From the NCBI GenBank assembly GCA_002368575.1, contig DFEA01000019.1, positions 232-13,858 of the forward strand: a stretch of 13,627 nt of DNA, read 5' to 3'. Of this stretch, positions 6,433 to 12,867 are shown piece after piece. The translations under genes were made by a program, and so were the position numbers. This stretch comes from Lachnospiraceae bacterium UBA3814 (lineage in GTDB: Bacteria > Bacillota > Clostridia > Lachnospirales > Lachnospiraceae). The notes under the pieces were generated by a model that ran no database searches, was not told the DNA's origin, and saw only the letters and a list, made by a program, of their open reading frames with translations. The stretch's first letter is position 1. Each line of letters opens with the position of its first letter.

Positions 6433-8807
6433 ACCTTAAGCCTTACTCCCATATCGGAAAGCTTCTTAAGGATGGCGTCTATATGCTCCTGTACCTCCTC
6501 GCCTGTAAGCGTCCTGTCATACAGGCAGAATTCAAATCTCAGGGTGACGCTCTTTACGGCCTGCGAATCGTAGATATCTATGACCGAAACGTTCTTAAGG
6601 GAATCGATCTTAAGCTCCTTCCAGGCTCCTTCTATGTCCTCAAATCTCATACCGCCCGCAAGCAGCAGGGACAGATCGTATTCTACCGCGGGGAATCTGG
6701 AGGGCTCTATGAATTCATAATCCTTCTTAGCTATCGCAAGCAGCTCATCCATATCGATCTCAACCAGAACGACATAGCCGTTCTTCGATATCCTCGAAAG
6801 GGTCTTCGGGTGTACGGTGGAGAGCGTTCCGATAAGCCTGCCGTCTGCCCTTATATCAGATGTGTTCCGGGGATGCTGCCACACATGCGAGGGCGCTGTC
6901 TTTTTAAAGGACACGCTTTTATGCTTCAGCTCGCTTATCATCGTATTTATAAGCGTTACCGCCTTGAAATACAGATTTTTCTCGGTCTGCTCCTTCGAAT
7001 ACATCCCGATCCCAAGCATCCTTTTTTCGTTAGCCGAGCCGTCCTCCTTTACGCCGCAAACGACTCTTCCGATCTCAAATACCGAAAACTCGGGCTTATA
7101 ATTCCTGTTGTTATATATGAGCGGCAGAAGGCTTTCATGCATTGAGGTCCTTAATATCCCCGTATCCTGCTCCTGTGAGCTTCCTAAAAGCCGCACGTTA
7201 TCCTCCGGGACAAGCCCGATATTGCGAAGCTCGTCCGGATCACACCATATCCTCGTATGTACCTCGTTCATTCCGAAGGTCTTTACGAGAAGATCCTTAA
7301 CGGTATCTTCCTCATACCGTCTTTTGGTGGTCTTTGCGGGAAAAAGCGGAGACCTTGCCGTCTTTATCTCAAAGTTATCGTAACCGTATATCCTTGTTAT
7401 CTCCTCGACTATGTCAGCCTTCATGCTGATATCCTTCGTGGCTCTGAAGGAGGGAACTCTGCATGAAAAGCAATCACCGTCCCTCTTTGTTTCAAAGCCC
7501 AAAAGCTTAAGCGTCTCCTCCATCCGGTCCGAAGAGATATCTATCCCCGTATACCGGTCTACAAAGGCCTTATCAAAATCAATATCAAGCTCTGGAAAAT
7601 GTGTGGGATAGGTGTCGGTTATCCCGGTAACGAACCTGCAGCCGGGGTCTGTTTCGCTTAAAAGCCTGACAAACCGCTTTGCGGCAAGCATTGTAAGCTC
7701 CGGATCCAGCGTTTTTTCATATCTAGCGGAGGCGTCTGTCCGAAGCCCCAGCCTTGATGCCGATCTTCTTATGCACACCGCGTCGAAATTTGCGCACTCA
7801 AGGACCACCGAGCTGGTATCGTCAAGTATCTCGCTGTCAAGCCCGCCCATGATACCAGCGACGGCGACAGGTACAAGCTCCCCGTCCTTCTCATTATAGA
7901 TCATCAGGGTGTCTGGCGTTATCTCTCTCTCATTTCCGTCGAGCGTGAAGAACTTAAAGCCCTCCTTCGGCGTATCCACCACGATCTTATCAACCCTGTT
8001 TCCGTCAAAGGCGTGGGTAGGCTGTCCAAGCTCAAGCATCAGGTAGTTCGTCAGGTCCGCAAGGAGATTGATGGCTCTGGTGCCGCAGTAATACAGCCTT
8101 ATCTGCATTTCCATTGAGCTTGTGTTCTTTGTGATGTTTTCAGCCCTTAAACAGGTGTACCTGTAAGCAAGCGCGGGGTTTCGTATTTCAGCCTCCACCC
8201 TTTCATCGCCGTTGTAGGGCACCTCCATCACCGGCAGGGGCTTCAGGGGCTTTTTGGTAAGCGCCGCAAACTCCCTGGCCATTCCGTAATGGCCCCACAG
8301 ATCTGGACGGTTTGTGAGGGATTTGTTATCCACCTCAAATACGATATCCTCAATAGGGAAAAGCTCCTTAAGGTCGGTTCCGTTTTTATATGAGGGATCA
8401 AGCTCCATTATGCCTGAATGGTCGTCCGATATCCCCAGCTCCTTTCCAGAGCAGCACATCCCGTTCGACACCTCTCCTCTGAGCTTTGCAGGCTTTATCT
8501 TAATGTCTCCGAGCCTTGCTCCGAGCCTTGCAAAGGCGGTCTTGATACCCTCCCTTGCATTGGGGGCCCCGCATACGACATCAAATACCTCATCTCCCGC
8601 GTCCACCTTTAAAAGATGCAGATGGTCCGAATCCGGATGAGGCCTGCAGGACAGTATCTCTCCAACAACGACTCCGCTTATATCCCTGCCCTTATACTCA
8701 ATACCCTCAACCTCGGCGCAGGCCAGCGTAAACCTCTGAATGAGCTTCTCTATATCCTCTCCCTCCAGATCGACAAAATCCCTGATCCAGTTCATTGAAA
8801 CAAACAT
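6429..8807 (-). CDS. pheT: Phenylalanine-tRNA ligase beta subunit
   Basis: This is the large subunit of the alpha2-beta2 phenylalanyl-tRNA synthetase. At 792 residues it is close to the roughly 800 typical of bacteria. The N-terminal OB-fold tRNA-binding (EMAP-like) domain includes VVVGEILSCRPHPDSDHLHL (46-65). The B3/B4 editing domain follows (about 210-390), then B5 (about 400-470) and the catalytic-like core. The C-terminal anticodon-binding ferredoxin-like (FDX-ACB) domain runs from about 700 and includes EYDLSLLL and RFEFCLYDRTLTGEEV. The start at 8807 is supported by AAGGAGG (8814-8820), which overlaps the pheS stop codon. The intergenic gap to pheS is 11 bases and the 3' end overlaps queA by four. 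It is therefore co-translated with both neighbours in one operon. Confidence 0.98.
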   Translation of the reverse strand: MFVSMNWIRDFVDLEGEDIEKLIQRFTLACAEVEGIEYKGRDISGVVVGEILSCRPHPDSDHLHLLKVDAGDEVFDVVCGAPNAREGIKTAFARLGARLGDIKIKPAKLRGEVSNGMCCSGKELGISDDHSGIMELDPSYKNGTDLKELFPIEDIVFEVDNKSLTNRPDLWGHYGMAREFAALTKKPLKPLPVMEVPYNGDERVEAEIRNPALAYRYTCLRAENITKNTSSMEMQIRLYYCGTRAINLLADLTNYLMLELGQPTHAFDGNRVDKIVVDTPKEGFKFFTLDGNEREITPDTLMIYNEKDGELVPVAVAGIMGGLDSEILDDTSSVVLECANFDAVCIRRSASRLGLRTDASARYEKTLDPELTMLAAKRFVRLLSETDPGCRFVTGITDTYPTHFPELDIDFDKAFVDRYTGIDISSDRMEETLKLLGFETKRDGDCFSCRVPSFRATKDISMKADIVEEITRIYGYDNFEIKTARSPLFPAKTTKRRYEEDTVKDLLVKTFGMNEVHTRIWCDPDELRNIGLVPEDNVRLLGSSQEQDTGILRTSMHESLLPLIYNNRNYKPEFSVFEIGRVVCGVKEDGSANEKRMLGIGMYSKEQTEKNLYFKAVTLINTMISELKHKSVSFKKTAPSHVWQHPRNTSDIRADGRLIGTLSTVHPKTLSRISKNGYVVLVEIDMDELLAIAKKDYEFIEPSRFPAVEYDLSLLLAGGMRFEDIEGAWKELKIDSLKNVSVIDIYDSQAVKSVTLRFEFCLYDRTLTGEEVQEHIDAILKKLSDMGVRLKV

Positions 8808-8818
8808 ATATATCCTCC

Positions 8819-9883
8819 TTAGATACTCTTAAACTGTGAAAGTGTATTCAGATCCCCGCTGTTAAAGGCTCTTATATCCCCCACGCCGTATTTCATCATG
8901 GCAAGCCTTGTAAGTCCCAGCCCGAAAGCAAAGCCGGTATACTTAAAGGGCTCCTCATCGGTATTTATGCCCCCGTGCTTAAGGACATTCGGGTGTATCA
9001 TCCCGCAGGGACAGAGCTCCAGCCAGCCCGAATTCTTACAGGAGGGACAGCCCTTCCCGCCGCAGATCAGGCATTGTATGTCAAGCTCAAAGCCCGGCTC
9101 GACGAAAGGGAAAAAGCCGGGACGCAGCCTTACGGTAACCTCTCTTCCGAATACCTCGGAAAGCATTGTCTTCATAAAATAGATCAGGTTGGATATGGAA
9201 ATATCCTTATCCACCATGATCCCCTCCATCTGGAAGAAGGTATTCTCATGGTTTGCGTCGATAGCCTCATTTCTGAAGCATCTGCCCGGAAAGACGGCCC
9301 TTATCGGTCTTCCGGTCTCGTGAAGCATGGGACCGTATTTCTTAAGTATGGCGTTCTGGGCCGCGGAGGTATGACTCTTTAAAAGCTCCTTGGGAGTCGT
9401 CAGATAGTAGGTGTCCTGCATATCTCTGGCCGGGTGGAATTCAGGGATGTTCAGCGCCTCAAAGCAATGATAATCATCTACGATTTCATTGTAGTCCTCA
9501 ACATCAAAGCCCATCGACTCAAAAATATCCTCCAGCTCGCGCTGTACAAGGGTTATCGGATGGTAGGAACCGTCAGGGCAGTTTACGGGGAGCGACTCGT
9601 CATAGCTTTCGGCACCGTCTATAAGCAGCTTTTCCTGAAGGCTCACTATTTCCGACTTCCTGTCCTCAAACCTGTCTGTCAGCTCCTTCTTAAAATTATT
9701 GATAAGCCTTCCGTATTCCTTCTTTTTCTCATCGGGGACCTTAGAAAGCTCCTTCATCAGAGCTGAGACCTGCCCCTTTTTGCTAAGGAAGTCAAGGCGC
9801 AGCTCCTCCAGGGATTTGACATCATTTACGTCCCTGAGCTTTTTATAGAACTGCTCCCGAAACTTATCCACCATATCGATCAT
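8819..9883 (-). CDS. pheS: Phenylalanine-tRNA ligase alpha subunit
   Basis: This is the catalytic subunit of phenylalanyl-tRNA synthetase, which charges tRNA-Phe in complex with PheT. Its 354 residues begin with the N-terminal coiled-coil arm (about 1-90). The class II motif 2 region is GRCFRNEAIDANHENTFFQM (200-219), the substrate-binding segment GFFPFVEPGFE (256-266), and motif 3 GLGLTRLAMMKYG (321-333). A Cys cluster, CxxC-x4-CxxC (271-282) plus Cys291 and Cys293, suggests a structural metal site of the kind seen in other Gram-positive PheS proteins. The start is supported by AGGAGGA seven bases upstream, which overlaps the stop codon of the yihY gene. No T-box leader precedes it, so it must be transcribed from upstream of yihY or from a promoter inside yihY. 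Confidence 0.98.
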   Translation of the reverse strand: MIDMVDKFREQFYKKLRDVNDVKSLEELRLDFLSKKGQVSALMKELSKVPDEKKKEYGRLINNFKKELTDRFEDRKSEIVSLQEKLLIDGAESYDESLPVNCPDGSYHPITLVQRELEDIFESMGFDVEDYNEIVDDYHCFEALNIPEFHPARDMQDTYYLTTPKELLKSHTSAAQNAILKKYGPMLHETGRPIRAVFPGRCFRNEAIDANHENTFFQMEGIMVDKDISISNLIYFMKTMLSEVFGREVTVRLRPGFFPFVEPGFELDIQCLICGGKGCPSCKNSGWLELCPCGMIHPNVLKHGGINTDEEPFKYTGFAFGLGLTRLAMMKYGVGDIRAFNSGDLNTLSQFKSI

Positions 9884-9895
9884 AATATGTTCCTC

Positions 9896-10927
9896 CTATA
9901 CTTTCTTCTTTTCCAGGACCTTCCTGAAATTAATGATGTTTTTAAGACTTTCAGAGGCAGGGGCCCATTCTGTCTCCTGAGACACCCTTGCCCTTTCCCT
10001 GTCTGCTTCTATGGCCTCAAGGACCCGGTCGCTGTCAAGGCGGCTCCTCTCCCTCTGTTCGTTAATGCGTTTTCTGAAATATATCCTGTCAGAGAATATA
10101 CTGTTAAGCTGAGCTCCCATAAATAATATATACATATTTATATACAGCCACAGAAGAAGCACGACCACCGTGGCAAGAGAACCGTATATTGAAAAGCTGT
10201 CCATAAAGTAATTGAGAAAGACAGTAAACAGCCCGGAAAAGACGACCATTGCCGCGGTAGCCGCAAAGGCTCCGAAAAGCTGTGACCTGATCTTCTGCTT
10301 TTTCCTCGGAAGAAAGCAGTACAAAAGTACGAGCAGGACAAGGGCTCCGAGGATGAAAATAAGATTGGTGTAAAACTGGCCCAGACTTCCGCCTATGGAG
10401 GCACCCGGCACAAACCTGTCGATCAGCTCAAGGATGTACTGGCCGAAGGCTCCGAATATCAACTCGATCGTCAATACGAGAAGCATGATGAGAGTATAAA
10501 GTGATGATTTGAGCCTTATTATAACGTAATTATACGGCTCCATGATATGGAATATCTCATCAAGCCCTCTCCTTATTGACATAAGGCCCCTTGAGGCAGA
10601 CCAGATCGCAGCTGCGGCAGAGATCGAAAGTATCGTAAAATGATCCTTATAGACCTCGTTGATAAGGGAAAAGGCAAAATCATCAAACTGGGCAGGCAGA
10701 ATACGTTTTACGGCGTTTATCACCATTTCCTCGGTAAGGGGTGTAAACGGAACCACGGCAAAAAGTGCCAGGATGAAAGGAACAGAGGCTATAAACATAT
10801 AATACGCTGCCGATGCGGCGTAGACATCCACGTGATTTGCCCTCATCCTGTCAAAGAAGGATCTGCATATTCTGTATATTCTTATACAAAGCTTCTTCAT
10901 TATTTCTATTGATGACATGCAGTGCAC
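9896..10927 (-). CDS. YihY/BrkB-family integral membrane protein
   Basis: This polytopic inner-membrane protein (343 residues from the furthest upstream start) belongs to the YihY/virulence factor BrkB family, once mis-assigned as ribonuclease BN. Around six hydrophobic segments are visible. They include AASAAYYMFIASVPFILALF (38-57), LIMLLVLTIELIFGAF, LIFILGALVLLVLLYCFL, the AATAAMVVFSGLFTVFLNYF stretch, and ATVVVLLLWLYINMYILFMG followed by AQLNSIF, a family hallmark. The C-terminus is a charged cytosolic tail. Transport function is suspected for the family but unproven. The start is uncertain: GTG at 10927, ATG at 10918 and ATG at 10900 are all possible, and none has a strong ribosome-binding site. 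The stop codon sits inside the pheS ribosome-binding site, so it heads the pheST-queA cluster. Confidence 0.9.
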   Translation of the reverse strand: MHCMSSIEIMKKLCIRIYRICRSFFDRMRANHVDVYAASAAYYMFIASVPFILALFAVVPFTPLTEEMVINAVKRILPAQFDDFAFSLINEVYKDHFTILSISAAAAIWSASRGLMSIRRGLDEIFHIMEPYNYVIIRLKSSLYTLIMLLVLTIELIFGAFGQYILELIDRFVPGASIGGSLGQFYTNLIFILGALVLLVLLYCFLPRKKQKIRSQLFGAFAATAAMVVFSGLFTVFLNYFMDSFSIYGSLATVVVLLLWLYINMYILFMGAQLNSIFSDRIYFRKRINEQRERSRLDSDRVLEAIEADRERARVSQETEWAPASESLKNIINFRKVLEKKKV

Positions 10928-10980
10928 CGACCTGCTTCGTGCACCTTCGCGCCGGCCGCATGCCGTGTATGCTATAAACA

Positions 10981-11018
10981 GAGAAAAAGAGAGAAACGTC
11001 AGCTTCTCCCTTTGTCCC
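10981..11018 (-). repeat. Degenerate palindromic (REP-like) hairpin in the yihY leader
   Basis: Read on the minus strand, the left arm (GGGACAAAGGGAGAAGC) can pair with the right arm (GTTTCTCTCTTTTTCTC) across a TGAC loop. The result is 17 positions with a single C-T mismatch and three G-U wobbles, and the wobbles work only in minus-strand RNA. The 3' arm is U-rich and is followed by TGTTTATAG, so it could also act as an attenuator or terminator before yihY. The same block continues rightward into GGGGTCAGTCC and TTCAAGAACCG segments, which look to me like dispersed clostridial repeat sequence. That last impression is from memory only. Confidence 0.45.
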
Positions 11019-11209
11019 TGGTATGGACTGACCCCGAAATGCCGGTTCTTGAATTTTGACTCCTAGCTGACGCCAGGTGGATAACCGCAATCATACTTCT
11101 GCCGTCCACTGAAAATGAGGCATGACATCCGTATGACGATGTAGGAATTCCGTTTAAAGTAATGTAGGTTCAAAACATCAAGAATTATCGAACATTTCAG
11201 GTTAGGTTG

Positions 11210-11238
11210 ATTATAAGATAAAACCCGTTGAAAAGCAA
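11210..11238 (-). promoter_or_regulatory. Candidate promoter of the yihY-pheST-queA cluster
   Basis: On the minus strand, TTGCTT (11233-11238) and a consensus TATAAT (11210-11215) are 17 bases apart. The -10 is perfect and the -35 matches 3/6. If used, the transcript would carry a leader of about 280 bases that includes the palindromic hairpin before yihY. A closer promoter was not found. Confidence 0.4.
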
Positions 11239-11257
11239 TAAAAACTTGGATTAATAT
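11228..11257 (+). promoter_or_regulatory. Possible second upstream promoter for the secreted-protein gene
   Basis: TTGAAA (11228-11233) and TAATAT (11252-11257) on the plus strand are 18 bases apart, 5/6 and 4/6 matches. It would start transcription about 55 bases before the better promoter at 11283-11311. The region is AT-rich, so this may be chance. Confidence 0.25.
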
Positions 11258-11282
11258 ATAGGAGGATCATTTTAAAAACATG

Positions 11283-11311
11283 CTGGAAATGAGAGAATAT
11301 TCTGATATAAT
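11283..11311 (+). promoter_or_regulatory. Extended -10 promoter of the secreted-protein gene
   Basis: TATAAT (11306-11311) is preceded by TGA, giving an extended TGnTATAAT -10 element. CTGGAA (11283-11288) lies 17 bases upstream as a 4/6 -35. The predicted start near 11318 leaves an 85-base leader that begins next to a 16-bp palindrome. Confidence 0.7.
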
Positions 11312-11319
11312 GAATCAGT

Positions 11320-11335
11320 AACGGATATATCCGTT
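11320..11335 (+). promoter_or_regulatory. 16-bp perfect palindrome at the transcript start
   Basis: AACGGATATATCCGTT is a perfect 16-base palindrome located 8 bases downstream of the -10 hexamer, at the expected first bases of the transcript. The position fits an operator for a dimeric repressor, or a 5'-end RNA hairpin with a TATA loop. No cognate regulator is visible in the window. Confidence 0.4.
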
Positions 11336-11403
11336 TCCTGTTGCATCTATTAAGGATATGACAGTTTCAGCGCACGGATAAAACTGCGCGGGAGGTGGTT
11401 TCT

Positions 11404-12732
11404 ATGAAAAATAAATATATGATAAGGATAGTATCGGCAGCATTGGCGGTTTTTATCTTTTCAGCTTCTTTTTTGGGTATGCCCGCCACCGCATATGGCG
11501 CCGACTCTCCTTCCGTGATGGATCTTGCTACAAGATCCCTGCTCATCACCTGCCTTAAGGATGTATACGCCGCAAGGGTGGAGCAGACCAGAGTAGCGAG
11601 GGAATATCTCGGGTCCGTAAAGACCCTTTCCGGCTATAATCCGGAGTATGCTTCAGGCATCCCTGCCGCAAGCGAGAGACTTGAGAACGCCATCAAAGCG
11701 GAAATCGCGGCAAAAAATGAGCTCGAGCAGGCCTATGGACGCTCTCCCGGAAGCGGCATGCCCTCGCAGGGCACCTATTCCTACAACAGCAGAACGGCAG
11801 CCTTCCCCTGTGTATACCTGACTCCGGGGCTCTCAACGATACCCGTATCAGTCACCGTACCTTCCAAAAAGGCATACAGGGTAATGATAAACGGAATAGA
11901 GGCATTTTCCGTCCTTTCAACAGGAAGGCCCTCTGACCCGGGCTCGATGCTTGGTCTTGCGGCCTTCGCAGAGCCCTATGCCCAGTACTCCAAATGGCAT
12001 ATTACGGCCCATTTTTACGGCGGGCAGAAGCTTGTCGATTCGATAGAGCTGTCCGGAGAGGTCAGTGATCCCCTGAATTTCAGAAGACTTAACGATTTTG
12101 TTCAGATCTACAGGCCCGGTGTTGAGGGAGCCACCTTCCATGTATATGTTTCGGATAATCACTCGGTCATGGCCGCATGGAATACCGACGGGACCGTTAC
12201 CATAACGGATTTTAACAATTACCCTCAATCGCCGCATTCAGAGGATAAAAAGACTGAGAGCAGTTCTTCTTCAGGGCAGGCTTCAAAAAACAGCAGTGAT
12301 TCCTCTCAGGGAAGTGCATCAAAGTCGGAAAGCACCGGTTCTTCCTCAGGAAGCAATACATCTGCCGCGGAAGGCTCACCAGGTGAACAGACCGGTTCAT
12401 CCGGCAGCAGCTCTTCCTCAGACACAAGCGGTTCCACCTCGGGAAACGGCAGCCAGAGCAGTGACGGAGCGGATTCCTCGATAGTATCCACCGGCTCCTC
12501 TTCCGATGGAAGCTCCGGCTCCTCTTCAACCGTTTCCGCCGCCATTGCCAACTCAAATGGCAAAACCATCAGTCTGAATGCCGACACTCAGGTATGGAGA
12601 ACTGAGGGAGGCGTCAAATTCCACAAGGTCAATAACTGCAGCGGCATGGATCCTAATAAGGCCACACAGGTCAGTGTCAGGGATGCCGTTGAGAAATACA
12701 GCCTTGAAGCATGCGAGACCTGTTATAATTAA
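11404..12732 (+). CDS. Secreted Ser-rich protein with C-terminal His/Cys motif
   Basis: The start is placed at ATG 11404 because GGGAGG (11390-11395) sits eight bases upstream; an in-frame GTG at 11395 overlaps that site. The 442-residue product begins with a clear signal peptide (MKNKYMIRI, a hydrophobic core AALAVFIFSASF, probable cleavage near ATAYG-A). A helical, charged segment (about 35-115) and a beta-rich middle domain (about 125-275) follow. A Ser/Gly/Thr low-complexity linker spans about 285-378. The C-terminal domain (about 395-442) has QVWRTEGGVKFH, then Cys412, and a final CETCY. This gives H-x4-C (His407, Cys412) and C-x2-C (Cys437, Cys440), reminiscent of the small zinc-ribbon-like tail VWxTxxGxxYHxxxC...CxxC found on many Gram-positive extracellular proteins. 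No LPxTG or lipobox is seen. Its function is not known. It is expressed alone and divergently from yihY. Confidence 0.85.
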   Translation: MKNKYMIRIVSAALAVFIFSASFLGMPATAYGADSPSVMDLATRSLLITCLKDVYAARVEQTRVAREYLGSVKTLSGYNPEYASGIPAASERLENAIKAEIAAKNELEQAYGRSPGSGMPSQGTYSYNSRTAAFPCVYLTPGLSTIPVSVTVPSKKAYRVMINGIEAFSVLSTGRPSDPGSMLGLAAFAEPYAQYSKWHITAHFYGGQKLVDSIELSGEVSDPLNFRRLNDFVQIYRPGVEGATFHVYVSDNHSVMAAWNTDGTVTITDFNNYPQSPHSEDKKTESSSSSGQASKNSSDSSQGSASKSESTGSSSGSNTSAAEGSPGEQTGSSGSSSSSDTSGSTSGNGSQSSDGADSSIVSTGSSSDGSSGSSSTVSAAIANSNGKTISLNADTQVWRTEGGVKFHKVNNCSGMDPNKATQVSVRDAVEKYSLEACETCYN

Positions 12733-12759
12733 ACTCACGTTCTGTCCGGTAAAATCAAA

Positions 12760-12788
12760 CACACGATCTGTCCCTGACAGATCGTGTG
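12760..12788. terminator. 13-bp perfect hairpin between convergent genes
   Basis: CACACGATCTGTC (12760-12772) and GACAGATCGTGTG (12776-12788) are fully complementary around a 3-base loop. It lies 27 bases after the secreted-protein stop and about 75 bases after the tyrS stop on the other strand. On the minus strand TTTGATTTT follows, so it works best as the tyrS terminator. On the plus strand there is no T-run. It probably stops both transcripts. Confidence 0.75.
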
Positions 12789-12837
12789 CTCAGGAAAAAG
12801 CTTTACAATAAACGCAACAGATGATTGCGAGTTTGTG

Positions 12838-12867
12838 ATGATCCGTTCATAAAGCCGGGCGGATCAT
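12838..12867 (-). other. Hairpin overlapping the tyrS stop codon
   Basis: ATGATCCG (12838-12845) and CGGATCAT (12860-12867) are perfect 8-bp arms around 14 bases. The right arm includes the tyrS TGA. No T-tail follows, so it may be a 3'-end stabilising structure ahead of the stronger hairpin at 12760-12788. Confidence 0.4.

Larger units (their letters stand above)
10928..11403. other. 476-bp divergent intergenic region
   Basis: This region separates the minus-strand yihY cluster from the plus-strand secreted-protein gene. It holds a degenerate palindromic repeat near yihY (10981-11018) with a possible alternative pairing to 11065-11072, and a candidate minus-strand promoter (11210-11238). 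On the plus side are one good promoter and one weaker one, a 16-bp perfect palindrome (11320-11335), and the plus-strand ribosome-binding site. I see no convincing gene, tRNA, T-box or riboswitch. The stretch 11075-11200 shows only minor features: an 8-bp GGAATTCC palindrome and two ATGTAGG copies. Confidence 0.6.

Noticed and set aside
6483..7145. 220-codon plus-strand open frame opposite pheT
   Set aside because: It is antisense to the conserved PheT C-terminal region; codon bias of the real gene leaves the complementary frame open.
11056..11084. TTGACT plus a -10-like hexamer on the plus strand
   Set aside because: The hexamer at 17-base spacing (GGATAA) is a poor -10, and a far better promoter lies closer to the gene.
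11074..11089. AGGTGGATAACCGC on the plus strand, similar to the T-box consensus AGGGTGGNACCGCG
   Set aside because: It has two extra bases in the core, no upstream specifier stem-loop and no following terminator, and the downstream plus-strand gene is a secreted protein, not an amino-acid gene. On the minus strand, toward pheST, no T-box core is present.
10851..11090. 79-codon minus-strand open frame starting with TTG upstream of yihY
   Set aside because: It overlaps the yihY start in another frame, has no ribosome-binding site, and runs through palindromic repeat sequence. The run of Phe codons in it comes from the U-rich hairpin arm, so a Phe leader peptide is not supported.
11280..11321. 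13-codon open frame (MLEMREYSDI...) preceded by AGGAGG on the plus strand
   Set aside because: The spacing of about 14 bases from GGAGG to ATG is too long, and the extended -10 promoter lies inside it, so it is probably not a leader peptide.
12296..12484. Ser-linker coding region as a tandem DNA repeat
   Set aside because: TCC/TCA/AGC/GGC codons recur, but no fixed repeat unit is kept at DNA level, so it is low-complexity coding sequence rather than a true tandem array.
12212..12587. Minus-strand open frames rich in Glu/Pro or Arg/Cys opposite the secreted-protein gene
   Set aside because: They are by-products of the repetitive Ser/Gly codons in the linker of the plus-strand gene.
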